Shown: in pieces, positions 33,466 to 46,170 of the stretch
Numbering within the stretch: position 1 is the stretch's first letter
How the letters are laid out: each line of letters begins with the position of its first letter
NCBI GenBank assembly: GCA_036346255.1
Contig: CM070632.1
Span: 32,452,657-32,516,656, forward strand
Origin: Ampelocalamus luodianensis
Taxonomy: Eukaryota > Streptophyta > Magnoliopsida > Poales > Poaceae
Reading direction: 5' to 3'
DNA length: 64,000 nt
Translations under genes and position numbers: made by a program
The notes under the pieces: generated by a model
The model's database searches: none
What the model was told of the DNA's origin: nothing
Seen by the model: only the letters and a program-made list of their open reading frames with translations

Positions 33466-34318
33466 TAGCAAATAAACTTCTTGGATGCAGAGGTGGTATG
33501 GCGCCGGAGGGGGGGGGGGCGCCGGAACGGGGGACTAGAACCCGGAACGAGGGCGCCAAACAGGAAAGAAATATTTACCAAAATCCTGAAAAAATCACGG
33601 CAGGATTAAAAGCCAGATATGTATTGGATCGATTATCTACGCTATCAGTGATTTTCAGACCCGTTAGGCTTGTAAAGACGCATGGATCTCATCGAGGATT
33701 AAAGGGTGAATGGAGAGGGAGTAACTATACCTGAGAGTAGATAGTATTTTTTCCTATATATATATATTCAAAATTATAATTTTCAAAAAAATATGTATTG
33801 AGAATTTAAAATCTAAAAAATAAGTGTGGTATTAAAATGTATATAATTTAGAATAAAATTTTTACATTTTTTATTTGTAAAAATTATTCTAAGAAAGGGT
33901 TGTCTCCAAATATATAAAATTTTGTTATTAAAAATTCCAAAAGGTGTAGTATGAAATAAATATAAATTTAGAGTTAAAAAATTAGAAAGCTAACTTTTAA
34001 AGTTCGGAGCTAAAACCCAAAATTAAAATATTGCAATCCAACTTTGTAAATTGAATTAAATTAAATTCACAGAAAGTATTAACAATAGAAAACACGTTAT
34101 TACCTGAACTAAGTAGCAATAGGGTTCATCTAAAAAAAAAAGTAGCAATAGGAATTTTTGTTCTTTGCAGTTTCTCCACAGTAACCCACCAGAATGCCAT
34201 TCCTGTCCGACCCTGCTTGATGCCGTCACCCATCCCATCACACACCGAGCAAGTTATATGTCAAAACCCTCGGGCTCAAAGCCTCAAACCCTTCTTCATC
34301 TTAGCGACTCAGCCCTCC

Positions 34319-34341
34319 TCGCCGCCGCCGCCGCCGCCGCC
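34319..34341 (+). repeat. (GCC)n microsatellite just before the start codon
   Basis: About seven GCC units, ending 12 bases before ATG 34353. Length changes here would alter the 5' leader but not the protein. Confidence 0.85.
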
Positions 34342-34352
34342 TCCGCCTCTTT

Positions 34353-37300
34353 ATGCTCGTCTGCCTCCGGCGAGGCCTCTCGCTCCTCCGGCAGCACCCA
34401 TCCCGCTCCCTTCCCCCGCTCCCTCTCCGCCCCGCTCGCCTCCTCTTCCTCTCCTCCCTTCACCTCTCCGCCGCCGTCGCGATGGGAGAGAACTCCGCGG
34501 CCAGGAAGGATGCGAAGGGGAAGGCGCCGGCCCCGACCCTGACCGTCGTGCCTGACGAGGCCTACCTGGAGGCGGTGACACAGAAGCGGATCTGCTTGTT
34601 CGAGGAGATCCAGACGAGGCAGGCCCTTGAGCGCCTCAACATCGGCGGTGAGCCCATCAAGTGAGTGCTCTCATGATCTGCTTGGGATGTTTGTTGTATA
34701 ATTAGCGCAGTGAATCAACATGGAATAGTTGAATCGGGAGTTGTGTAGCAGTGTGGGTGTGCCGCACGTTATGAAATGATTAAGGGGTAGATGGAGGGCA
34801 GATAAATCAGGCATTGAGATGTAGCGTAGCAGGAGAATTCGATAGGCACACTTTCTGCTGCATATTTCAGATCAGCTTTTGGAGTAGTTTACTGGAACAG
34901 TTGCTTGTTGATGAGATATCAGAATTACGCTACTGCTGAGAAAGAAAACTATCCGAACTGCTTCAGTGTTCAATTAAATTGCATTATGACATTATCTACT
35001 AAGGCTTACACTGGGGGATCATATGATTTTGAACCTCAATATCCATGCTACTTTATGAAAAAATGGACTGCAGACATATGTTCTGCCTAAATCCTGTAAC
35101 ATACAATTCAATTTCCTTACATTTTTTTTGTAGTATACCTTTTCTTGGGAGCAATAAAATTCAAGTAGACGTGCAATCATCTTCTTTACATAATGACATT
35201 GAGTTCTTCATTTGTAATGTTGTTTTCCCGTAATGTTCTTCAGGATAACTTTGCCTGATGGCGCAGTCAAGGAAGGCAAGAAGTGGATATCAACCCCAAT
35301 GGATATTGCTAAGGATATATCAAGTGGGTTAGCAGCTAGCTGTTTGATAGCTCAAGTGAACGGAACACTATGGGATATGGCGAGGCCATTGGAAGGTGAT
35401 TGTGAATTGAAGTTGTTCAAGTTTGATAGCAATGAAGGGCGTGACACCCTCTGGCACTCGAGTGCTCATATTCTTGGGGAAGTGAGTTAAAGCTTCACAA
35501 GTTATCTTTGAGCATGATTTTTGTTTATGAGAAAATTATGTGCTAGTTATGTAGTGAGCATCTAATAATTTTGTCAGCATTATCTGATAATTCATTTTCA
35601 ATTCAAGTTTTTTTAACTGAATATTACATTTGTAGTCTCTTGAGAGGGCATATGGCTGCAAGCTGTGTATTGGGCCTTGTACTACAAGAGGGGAGGTATG
35701 TAATTAGTCTAACTTGGGGTTAGTGCAAGAAAATAGATTAGTCCTTTTTTCAGTGATTATACTCATGTTTTCTAATGTTTCCACTTTACCTGTTAAGGGT
35801 TTCTACTATGATGCCTACTACAATGATGTGACATTGAATGAGGCGCATTTTGGTCTCATTCAAACCCAAGCTCAAAAAGCTGTTGCGGTATGCTATCATG
35901 TTTAACTCATTTTATTCAAGTTTATGTTTACCTTTATTTTGTGGACACTATCTACCAATATAGCGTATTTTAAAGCTCCTTTATGTGGTGATTGGAATCC
36001 CTAATGGTGTCTTATGTTATCTCTATGACATAACTGAACTGCTCTAGCAACTTAATGCAGGAAAAGCAACCATTTGAACGCATTGAAGTATCCAGGGCGG
36101 AAGCTCTTGAAATGTTTGCTGAAAATAAATTCAAGGCAACCTTTGTCATTCATATCTTGTTTCTTTTGATCTTTTATACCATATAAATATCTAATTGCTG
36201 CTTATGTCACATATGTGAGAACTTTTACTCATTTTTAAATATTTCTAAACTATATGTTCAGGTTGAAATCATTAATGAATTACCTGAGGACAAGACCATC
36301 ACAGTATACAGGTGTGGTCCTTTAGTTGACCTTTGCCGTGGGCCGCACATCCCGAATACCTCCTTTGTTAAAGCTTTTGCTTGCCTCAAGGTAATTCTTC
36401 GTTTGTTATGCATTAATCTCTAGGTTCTCTTCTTGATGGAATGAGTAATTCAGATTTGAATTTACATGTAAATATTCAGGCTTCATCATCATATTGGAGA
36501 GGAAAAGCAGACCGTGAAAGCCTGCAGAGAGTATATGGAATTTCTTTCCCTGATTCTAAACGTCTCAAGGTATGACACATAATTTCTGCTATCATCAGTG
36601 ATATCGAGTCCTTTATTGGCCAGTTCAGAGTTCAGACAAATTTCCTGGATTCAAAGATTGTTAGATCAATACAGAGTGCTGTTCTTCTGAATTTTAATTT
36701 TAACTATACATTCCTAAAATTTTTGTTTATCTTTTCATTTTATCAATGACCTATTATATTTTTCTTACATGTTTATTTCTTGATAAACTGCAGGAATATC
36801 TACATCTGTTAGAGGAGGCTAAGAAACGTGATCATAGGTTATTAGGGCAGTCCCAGGAACTCTTCTTTTTCCATCAACTTAGGTACCATAGCATTCCTAC
36901 TTGATTTCATCTCTTAATTCGTAGACCTTCCATTACTGGTCTGCGGCTAGATCTTTTATTCACTTTATTACAACTATGCAGCCCTGGAAGCTGCTTCTTC
37001 CTTCCAAATGGTGCTATAATATATAACAAGTTGATGGATTTTTTGCGTCAACAATATAGAGAGAGAGGCTATCAAGAGGTCAGTGTTAATTTATTATATA
37101 ACAATTAGCTTCTGAGATCATGTGCACCTCTGTGCATTTCCATTGTTTTTTGTTCCTTATGTGTGTTTTTTTAGGTTTTGAGCCCAAATATTTACAATAT
37201 GCAACTTTGGGAAACCTCTGGACATGCTGCAAACTACAAGGAGAACATGTTTGTTTTTGAGGTAAGCACATCCGCAGATGCTACAGCAGAGCCATAAGTT

Positions 37301-40300
37301 TGACAAGATTTGTTTCACATGTTAAAGGTTATATCATTGGCGAGTTATGACCCCTACTGGGTGCTTGTTGGTTTTATCCTTGTGCAGATCGAGAAACAGG
37401 AATTTGGTCTTAAGCCAATGAATTGTCCTGGCCATTGCCTAATGTTTGAACACAGGGTTCGGTCCTACAGAGGTGAGCTTCCTAATTTGATAATTGTATT
37501 TTAAATTGCTCCTCCTCTGTTGCTGTCCTGAATGAGATGATTGTCAATGAAAATTTACACTCTCTCAATAGTAACTTCTTCCTTTCTGAACCATTTTTCC
37601 AGTAAGATTTTATGCTATCTTTGTATTTCCTTTGTACTGTGAGTTGCACATTTATTATCTAGTGGTTGGTGCTTTGTCCCATTGGCATTTCGGTAAACTG
37701 ATTTTTTTCTATTGAAAACTCTCATAGTACACAACAGACCCAGTTTTTTAGTTATGTATCAAGCAAGTTTTTTTAAGGTAAAAAAGAACCTGGGATCCAG
37801 AATTGTGAAGAGAGAATTAGTTTTGTTTTTTTAGTACAATGGATGTTTTGTACTAAAATCAAGTAAACCTCCATGTGCACAATTTCAGCCATTTATTGTT
37901 GCTACTGCAATAAATTGGCCTTTTCTAGCATATTCTTCTTTGATGGAATCCTAACAGCTGCTGTTGTCCTCATGTGGATTTTGACACATTTTGTGCTTAA
38001 TGCTAGCAAATTTGTTTGATGAAATGATGCAGAGTTGCCTCTCCGCATGGCTGATTTTGGAGTTCTTCACAGAAACGAGCTTAGTGGTGCACTTACAGGT
38101 TTGACACGAGTTAGAAGATTCCAGCAGGTAAGGCTAATGTTATCCGTGAGTTGTTAGTTTCCAACATATTATTTTAATTTTTCAGCTATAGTTTGTGATG
38201 ATTTTATTAGCTCCATAATTTAATCCATCTTTTGATTTACGTTCCCTGCAGGATGATGCCCATATTTTTTGTCGAGAGAGCCAAGTAAGTTTATTTACAT
38301 AGACAATGCATTTTCTTTATCCTTTTTTTTTTCAAGTGATGCTATTGGAATCATATTATACCTTCCTTAGTAAACATTGTACTGTATGATATACATAAGT
38401 TTAGGCTCTGTGAGTTTTTTACATATTCGTAACCTGCACCCTGCATACATGCTAGTTTGCATAGACGGTAGTTGCATTGTGGTTTGGATTAGTTGAGATG
38501 GTTCCCCTGTTGGTATTACTGCCTACCTTTCTAAAAGTTCTTTTGTTGTTGCAGATCAAGGATGAAGTTAAGGGTGTATTGGAATTCATCGATTATGTTT
38601 ACGAAATATTTGGGTTTAAATATGAGTTGGAATTATCAACAGTAAGCATCTCATCTTTGTTGTATATGGATAACATTTAGAAATTTGCTGGAACTTCAAT
38701 CTACAGGTGACAATTCGCATGAAATGATGACACTTTAGAGGTGTTTGGTTTTCTTTAGTTTGATGTATTTAGTAAACCATAATTGGAGTTGAATCACAAG
38801 ATCACCTACAGTATTAATATTTTCACTAGGAGCATGTTATCATATGCTGTTGTTTGTGAACCTATTAAAAATCCGAGCAGTCATGCACTGCAGGGTTTGA
38901 ATTCATGGTTTCATTTCTCCTATTGTTATGTTGGTGGAATATATTTTTAGTTGATTTTCTTGGAACTTTATGAACCTGAAGTTCAGGTTCATGAAAGGCC
39001 TATGTGTCCTTATCATATTCTAGGCTTCTACCAATTTCTTTCGTACCTTTTTCATTAATTTCTGACAGCATTAGTCAATTGATGTGTTTTTATACAGTGA
39101 TCCTTTCTTTGGACTACTACTGAGAAAATTGGCATTCCACATTTTGATCAATTTTGCAACCAAGTTTCCTTCTTTTTTTTCCCTTCTGCTCATTTTCATA
39201 TCTTTGGTGCAAATTGCTAATGTTTAATGAAGTCTCAGCATCTTGAAGAATACAAATGAACATATGAATATCTGATGGTTATTACTTAACCCTCTAACCT
39301 GGTCACAGTCTCACATATGTTTTTTCTTTTCTTTCAGAGACCGGAGAAGTATTTAGGTGATATTGAATCCTGGAACAAAGCAGAGCAACAACTGACAGAA
39401 GCCTTGAATGAGTTTGGGAAGCCATGGCAGGTACCTTTACAGAGTCAGTTTTCCCATAATGTTTGCATCACTCTATGCAGTTAGATGTGCAATTTTAACG
39501 TTTAGTACTTTCAGTACAGTAATGGTGGTTTTCACTAAATTATTCCATCATTTTTAATTGTACCTGTATTTGGCATTATCACGACAATCCTTTCATACCT
39601 CAAAATCATTTGAATATGTGAATGTATTTTATTCTGCTTTGGTTTGTCCTTGTAGAAACAAACAATTTTAACTTCGATCAAACTAAGTAATATCTGATGA
39701 GCGTATATATATTTTACACTGGTGGATAGTAGACATCTGTTGCTTGCAACTACGCAGTTACTAATTTGAATATATATGTTGTTTTTAACTCATCTTGTGA
39801 ATGAAATATTCAATTTGTATCAGTACTAGCTAGCTAGTAATTTACAATATTTTTCTAAACTTCTAATTGCCATTGCAAGAAACCGCTGGGACCTGGATGT
39901 TTCTTTAACCCTGCATCAGGGTACTTATTTAGATATCTGTGTGCAGATCAATGAAGGGGATGGTGCTTTCTATGGTCCGAAAATTGATATTGGTGTGTTT
40001 GATGCCCTTAAGAGGAAATTTCAGTGTGCAACTCTACAGGTTCTCTTGAATGTTGTTTTGACATCAACTGTAGAGAATTGAAGGGTCTTGTATCTAACCT
40101 TTATTGTCTGGTACAGCTGGATTTTCAGCTGCCCCTTCGCTTCAAGTTAACTTACTCTGCGGAGGATGAAGCCAAACTTGAGAGGCCTGTGATGTTACAC
40201 AGGGCAATCCTAGGATCTGTTGAAAGGATGTTTGCCATTCTTTTGGAGCATTACAATGGTAAATGGCCCTTGTGGCTAAGCCCTCGTCAAGCCATTGTTT

Positions 40301-43300
40301 GCTCTGTCTCTTCCAATTCACTAGAATATGCAAAACAGGTAAATGGTCCTTGATCTGAGAATTGAATTTATTTCATAGCTCTTCTCTACTGTTACTGATG
40401 TTTGAAAATCTGCTTCTTGACTATTTTCCATTTTGTGGCTCTTATTGGTTTGACGATGTCTTAGCTGGTTCTTTGTGGTATTCGGTCTGGCATAGTTATT
40501 TTCTTAATTTCTTTTGAGTTCAATGATGAATGTTTGTTAACTTTGAGTTGGCCGATGAGTTCTCAACTTGTCTGGTTCTGTTATATAACTCCACTATTTT
40601 TATAGTGGAACTTACCTGGTGCCCCTATGGGCACACCCCCTATTTGTGAAAATTTGTTAAATAGTGCAGATGCAGTTTTTCAAAATTTTCTAGAACATTT
40701 ATTGATGAAGTAGTCGTAATGTTATGCATATATGACAAATTTCATGCACCATGGATATTAAGGCGTCGCCTAAGGCACCGTCGGAGGCCAAGGCGTCGGC
40801 CCACCTTGCCGTCGCCTGTGCGGCGTTGGAGAGCCAGATCCGGGCGGGAGGCAGAGCAGAGGCGGTCCTGTGCACCTGATCCGGGCGGGAGAGACCTCGG
40901 GTGACGTCGGGGAGCCAGAGCTGGGCAGGAGGGGGAGTAGGGGATGCTCGGCGGTGCGTCGGGGAAGCAGGGAAGGCCTCCCCCTCCATCCCAGCCTCCC
41001 CCTCAGAAGGGAGAGCTCCCGGCGAGGATCTACGCCGCCGGAGTAGGGAAGGGGAGGAGGACGGGAAGGGCGAGGATTGCGCCGCCGCCGCCGCCGCCGG
41101 GGTAGGAAAGGGGAGGAGGACGGGAGAGGGGAAGAGGATGCGCCGCCGCCGCCGGGGTAGGAAAGGGGAGGACGGGAGATGCGAAAGAGGATGCGCTCGT
41201 GGTGATCTTGTCTCTTGTGGCTTTGATATACAGAGGGTTGAGTCACGCATGCACAGTATGGGCTTGGGCCTGGATACGTGATGGGCTAGACTTGAGGTTA
41301 GTCTTTTTATTTTTTTGCTTTCTCGTCGCTGTTCTTCTCTCAGTCTTCTTTCTTCTTCCACACCTCCAGATCTTCCTCCCCCGTAGGCACCTTAAGAGTG
41401 CGTAAGGTGTTGCCTCGCTTCACGCCTTATCGCTTAAAAGGTGTGAGGGGGGGTGAGTCGCCTCGCCTCGCTTCGCCTTATCACCTTAATAACCATGTCA
41501 TGCACCAATTTCTCTGTGCTGTAGATTACCAAAAAAGACAAGCACTGGGTTTTGTACAATTCACATGCTCTTTTTTTATTATCTACAGTACTGACGAATT
41601 GGACTTCAAAATTTTGCATATATGCATATGGTTACATTTACTAGGTCCATGAAATTTTTTCGGAATGTGCCAACTATGGGCACAACTTTGGGATAGTTCA
41701 CCCGAACCAAGGTTCATGTAACCGCTCCTGAGCATTTTCCCGGCCAGGCGGCGGTACCGGTAACCGGCCGGTTACTGGTCAAACCGTTTTTGTTTTGGAT
41801 GAAATTCGATCGAATTCGCTTAAAATTCGTCCAAAAAACAAAATTTGAATTTTGAATTGGCTAAACCGGACATTGTAGTTCCGGTTTTTGTTTTCCCGGA
41901 TGCCCTCCGGTAGCCGGTAACCGACGGTTACCGGCCGGGTTTTTGACCCCTCACCCGAACTCATTCAAAAGCAACTTAAACTTTCATTATTGGTGTTGCT
42001 TGTCCAAGATGCATACTGCTGGCAGATTTGAGCGGCTGCTGCTGGTTAGCCTGGTTTTGGGAAGAAAAAGTCTTGTTTTAGTCCCTCAGCTTTTGACTGG
42101 GAGTCCCTTGAAGCCCTCACCTTTTGAAGAGCCCCAGAAAAACTTCAATTCATACGTTATGGTCCGGAAAAAGTTTTTTTGTTCGAAATTTATTGTCTGT
42201 TGTCACTAGAATGTAGGATGCATGTCCAACAGTTGTTGATACAGAGGGATTTATCCAAAGCTGAGAGCTGCTTTTGGGCTTTTGAGAACTTATTTGCTTG
42301 AGCGTTGTTTGCTGAAAGGGTACATTCTTCTGCTATGAGCACTTTATATATGATTGTAAGAGCAGTTATTTGAGCTTGTGCTTATCTCAGTGTCCTGGTC
42401 AACATTAGATCTCTTTTGACATAGTGGGGATGGGTTTAGAATAGTGTCGTGATGAAATGATGACAATCAAATTGGATTGTCTTTGCTGAGTTCTTGTTTA
42501 ATCATATACTTTTGCTCTATTTCTCGATTGATGTAAAACATCAGCACAATATTGGATGCTTGTGTAGCCCTTGTTTAAATCAGGCTCCGTTTTTGGTGTA
42601 GCATTGGAACTATTTTATAATTATAACATAAATATTCTACTATGTACACACAAAGTAAATGTTCTCCATAACAACCTGATTAGTCACATGGAGCCTTGTT
42701 TATATTAGGAAACTTGGTGACTAAATCAGTTCGCTTCTGATGCTCAGGTTCATGATAAGATTCATAAAGCTGGTTTTCATGTTGACATCGACAAGACTGA
42801 CAGGACAATTCAGAAGAAGGTAGTTTCATCCTGCCTTTTAGCACAGTTTCTTTTATTTTTCTTAGTATTTGTTTATTTACTATTTGTTTCAACTTTCTGA
42901 ATGACAAAAAAGCAAGTCTCTGTAATGTGTGGTATACGTTGATTTGATTGTTGGATTGGAAGGACTGTCCATCTCATTTTGGCCTTTTGAGTATGCAGCA
43001 AGCGTTGTCTTTGATATTTAAGCAATACGGTTTGTGCAGATCTCAAAGTAATCTGTGAAATGGTTACGATCAATTTTCATCTTTGCAGGTACGGGAGGCC
43101 CAATTAGCCCAATTCAACTATATTCTTGTCGTAGGCGCACAAGAGGCAGAGACTGGAAAGGTTTGATTTCTTCACGCCCCTATATGCTTGCCTGATTCCA
43201 TATCATCCTCAAATAATGCAGCATATTTAATAAGTGCAACAAGCAATATAAATTTAGTCCACTCGTTTGTATGAAATGCTGAATTATCTGGATGGCTTGT

Positions 43301-43406
43301 ACTATTGCAGGTCAGCGTTAGGGTAAGAGACAAGGCTGAACTATCCACAATGAGCATTGATGATGTCATCACACGTTTCAGTGGGGAAGTAGCAGCTTAC
43401 AAATGA
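34353..43406 (+). CDS. Threonyl-tRNA synthetase (20 exons, 736 aa)
   Basis: This class II synthetase charges tRNA-Thr with threonine. Exons: 34353-34660, 35244-35481, 35636-35695, 35798-35887, 36061-36135, 36262-36390, 36480-36569, 36794-36882, 36982-37078, 37175-37261, 37388-37472, 38033-38127, 38252-38284, 38555-38641, 39338-39430, 39947-40039, 40117-40338, 42748-42819, 43089-43160, 43311-43406. They sum to 2,211 bp with consistent phases. Domains in order: Arg/Leu/Ser-rich N-extension (1-43), TGS-like (about 100-165), editing domain with HSSAH (H174, H178) and CRGPH (C282, H286), catalytic core, anticodon-binding domain (about 635-730). Zinc ligands C434, H485 and H611 have the 51 and 126 residue spacings of the E. 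coli enzyme. ATG 34353 has a weak context (T at -3, C at +4); in-frame ATG 34482 (codon 44) is strong, suggesting dual targeting. Intron 5 has a GC donor. No stop or frameshift was found. Confidence 0.97.
36136..36261 (+). other. GC-AG intron (intron 5) of the synthetase gene
   Basis: The exon ends TTCAAG and the intron begins GCAACC; the acceptor is ATGTTCAG. Family alignment (NFK-VEL in relatives, KFK-VEI here) supports this border. A GT nine bases downstream (TTT|GTCATT) would also keep frame and add Ala-Thr-Phe. Confidence 0.7.
40750..41497. mobile_element. Non-autonomous hAT-like element in intron 17
   Basis: 748 bp flanked by the 8-bp direct repeat TCATGCAC (40742-40749 and 41498-41505). 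The terminal inverted repeats are CATGGATATTAAGG on the left and CATGGTTATTAAGG on the right, read inward. The 8-bp duplication and CA-starting ends fit the hAT superfamily. The interior is very GC-rich with GCCGCC runs and AGGAAAGGGGAGGACGGG repeats; open frames on both strands there are compositional. No transposase is present. Confidence 0.85.
41735..41945. mobile_element. Fold-back CCGGTAACCG element fragment in intron 17
   Basis: GC-rich ends with near-palindromes (AACCGGCCGGTT near 41764; CCGGTAACCG-A-CGGTTACCGG at 41914-41934) flank an AT-rich middle. Each end reads like the reverse complement of the other (ACCGGTAACCGGCCGG against CCGGTTACCGGCCGG). This resembles small grass DNA transposons; no clear target duplication was found. 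Confidence 0.5.
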
Positions 43407-43636
43407 TCTTGATTTCACTCTTTTTTTGTTAAGCATTTATCACCAAATTATGTTATTTTTCTTGTTTCTGTTGTCAAGAGTACAACCAATTGTTTTAAAC
43501 TAAATACAATAGTGTGGTATGTAACGCTGTAGCTCAACAGTGCTCAGAATGTTACCTATACCTTTTTCACTCTCAAATTAAACCATGTTATTTATAATTT
43601 CAGTTCAACAATCATAATAATATAAATGCTTTCAAT

Positions 43637-43746
43637 AATCATAATAATATAAATGCATAAAGGATAAAGTCACATAGCTTGGACATCGTATAATCATAAT
43701 AATATAAATGCATAAAGGATAATGCACACAGCTTGGACATTGTAGT
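43637..43746. repeat. Tandem repeat, period 55, AT-rich
   Basis: AATCATAATAATATAAATGC with its downstream GCATAAAGGATAA and AGCTTGGACAT recurs at 43692. A partial copy precedes at about 43611. It lies just after the synthetase stop codon and may fall in its 3' UTR or flank. Confidence 0.85.
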
Positions 43747-43909
43747 AGTCCCTTTCCCTACGGTGCACGACTTTTCAAACACGATTGAAAATTGAGAGGA
43801 AATTACAAAAATCAAATTATATTGTAGTGTTGAGTATAGCATTTTTGATATATTTTGTAGGGAGTTCTAGCTCATGCTACACCGTTGGAATGCATTTCCA
43901 ACTGTATAG

Positions 43910-44700
43910 TAGTTTCATGTAGTTTCGTGAAATTTTATATTCTTAAAAGTTTCAGGTTTCGAGTTTGAAGTGTTGACTAGGTTTCAACACATTTCAGATT
44001 TCTAGAAGTCTCTAGAAAATTCCAAGAAAGTTTCAAGCCCAAGTCTTAAAAAGTTTTCATATTTTGGAAAAGTTTCAACAAGTTTTACAAAAAAAGTTTC
44101 AAGACGTTTCAATCGATTTCACCATGTTTCAACAAGTTCCATAAAAAAAATCAAACAAGAGCAAAAAATCATGACATGAAGTTTTAGAAAGTTTCATGTT
44201 TTGTTGAAGTTTCAATGAGTTTTTGTTTCGTCAAAAGTTTCAGGTTGATCTTTCAACCAAGTTTCAAAAGGTTTCAACGCGTTTCAGATTTCTAGAGTCT
44301 TCAGAAGATTCTAAGAAAGTTTTAAGCAAATTTTTGATTTTGGAACTGAAGTTTTAACTAGTTTGACAAAAAGTTTCAAAAAGTTTTAGCTAGTTTCAAT
44401 ATGTTTTAAGAAATTTCAACAAGTTTCAGTAAGTCTTCAACCATGTTTCAGGGGAATTTCAATTGGTGTCATTGGGTTTCAGAGGGTTTCAGCGTGTCTT
44501 GAACAATTTTGAAGTCTGAAACTTGAAGTATCAACAAGTTTCATCAAAGTTCCACCGAGTTTGGATTGAAAAACAAACTACAAAAGTTTCAGAGTGATTC
44601 AACCTGAAATTTGTTTAAAAGAGTTCTAGAGATGTTTCGAAGAGATTTAAGAAAATTATGGTCAAGTTCCAAAAAGATTGAAGAGAGTTTCAAACAAACG
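43910..44700. repeat. GTTTCA-rich low-complexity tract
   Basis: More than twenty GTTTCA motifs, mostly AGTTTCAA or GTTTCAAC, spaced irregularly at about 10-45 bp, interleaved with GATTTC, AGTTCC and AGTTTT variants. No fixed period survives, so this may be an ancient, decayed tandem repeat. Confidence 0.65.
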
Positions 44701-45769
44701 AAACACTGACGAACATCAAGAAATGGGGAGGTGGACCTGAACTTCAACCGAGTCTTTGAACAAATTTTCTATTGATTTCAACCAAAAACAACCCCCCACA
44801 CCAAGTAACTGAAGGAAAATTGAAATCTTCAAACATAGGGATCGTGGATCTGAAGTTCACCGGAGTTGAGCACTAGGAGGGGCTTGAAGGCAAACCTCCA
44901 TATCCTAGTGACAGCAGAGCCTGCCACACGGGCTACCGCTTGCTTGCTTGCCACCTCAACACCACGCGGCCGTGCTGTGCGCCGCCGCCGCTAGTATGCT
45001 GTGCTAATTCACACTCGTTCGCCACTTGGCACTCGCAGCGCTTGCTCATTGCGTCTGGGTAATCGTGACTGCTCACCCCTTGTCACCGTAGGGTCAGCTC
45101 GATGTGGCGAGATCCGTCGCCAGCAGTAGTAGCAGTAGTGAATTGAACGGCAACACTCGTTGTTGAGAGAGAGGGGTCGAGGGATCGAGCTGGGGGAGAA
45201 ATGGGGAAGTGGTGATCGCTATTCGCTTCGAGTATCGAGATATCAAGGGGAATTGACTTTGCGCGAGAGGAACAAAAGGCCTATGTGGAGTGTTGAACTC
45301 ATAAGATCCAATGGTAGCAAGCTATCCCGTTCTGTTGCTAACAAAAGCTATAGCGTTATTTAGTATTTCTCTATTTCTTTCAATGCTTGTTGATCTCCGA
45401 TGTTAGCGGCGACCGACCTCCGGCTGTGTCTCCATCCAGCAGTATATCTGTACTGTACGTGCATTTGCAGAGAGGAGTTAGCTAGCACACTGGGAGTTGA
45501 CTCAGACTACAAGTTTAAAGCCACAAACGCAGTTCAAATTCAGGTAAGAACCACTCATATACATGACTAGACTATTCTTTGGTTCACCTTTTGTGACTGT
45601 CAAATGAGCATGCCAATAGGCCATCTTTATTGACGAAGATGCAGACACTTGAGTTCGTCAAAGCAGCTGCCGTACACTGTAGTACGATCAGCACTTCCAT
45701 AGTTCCATGCGTGGCTATGTAGTAGTTTCAGCCTTGCAGGAGGCCAGGAGGGTAAGGAATTCACCTCCA

Positions 45770-46170
45770 GTAGGACGGTAGAAACCGAACTTATCGCTAC
45801 CGGCCAGTATAAACGGTATATACCATTCTACCAAATAAAATGATACAGAGTAGTTCTACGTTCCGTACCGGCCTCAATACTAGTCAATACTGGCTGTACT
45901 AGCCTCGATACCGAACAATGTCGGCCATACCGATAGAATTGAAAATATCGTCAATTGAACTTACTGAAGTATATATTATATTTGATCATACTACTATGTA
46001 TTTAGAGTAATATTACAAGTGAAATTTAGTGCATATATAATTAAACATATATACTTATAAATATATATTATTATATTAAACTTCGAAACGGTACATCGGT
46101 ATGGACCGGTACCAGAATGTACCATTTCAAGAGCCCAATCGGTATGGCATCTGGAATGGTATTGACAAGT
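45770..46170. repeat. CGGTA/TACCG-rich fold-back-like repeat
   Basis: Motifs such as CTACCGGCC, TTCCGTACCGGCC, CATCGGTATGGACCGGTACC and CAATCGGTATGGCATC occur in both orientations around an AT-rich centre. This is like a decayed small DNA transposon; ends are not defined. Confidence 0.35.

Larger units (their letters stand above)
32155..34160. other. Spacer upstream of the tRNA synthetase gene
   Basis: No gene recognised. It begins with the flank that the copia element interrupted, then holds an (AC)n microsatellite and a GTACATACC minisatellite. A G-run with GGCGCC follows near 33,510, then a very AT-rich stretch (33,740-34,080) before the gene's 5' region. Short open frames are not recognisable. 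Confidence 0.6.

Noticed and set aside
33435..33734. 99-codon open frame upstream of the synthetase gene
   Set aside because: Begins in minisatellite sequence and crosses a G-run; no family match and no splice context.
34165..34555. Alternative open frames overlapping synthetase exon 1
   Set aside because: They are compositional shadows of the GC-rich first exon; only the frame from 34353 continues through the splice junctions into conserved synthetase sequence.
40699..41361. 220-codon minus-strand frame in intron 17
   Set aside because: It lies almost entirely within the GC-rich hAT-like element and reflects its Pro/Arg/Ser-rich composition.
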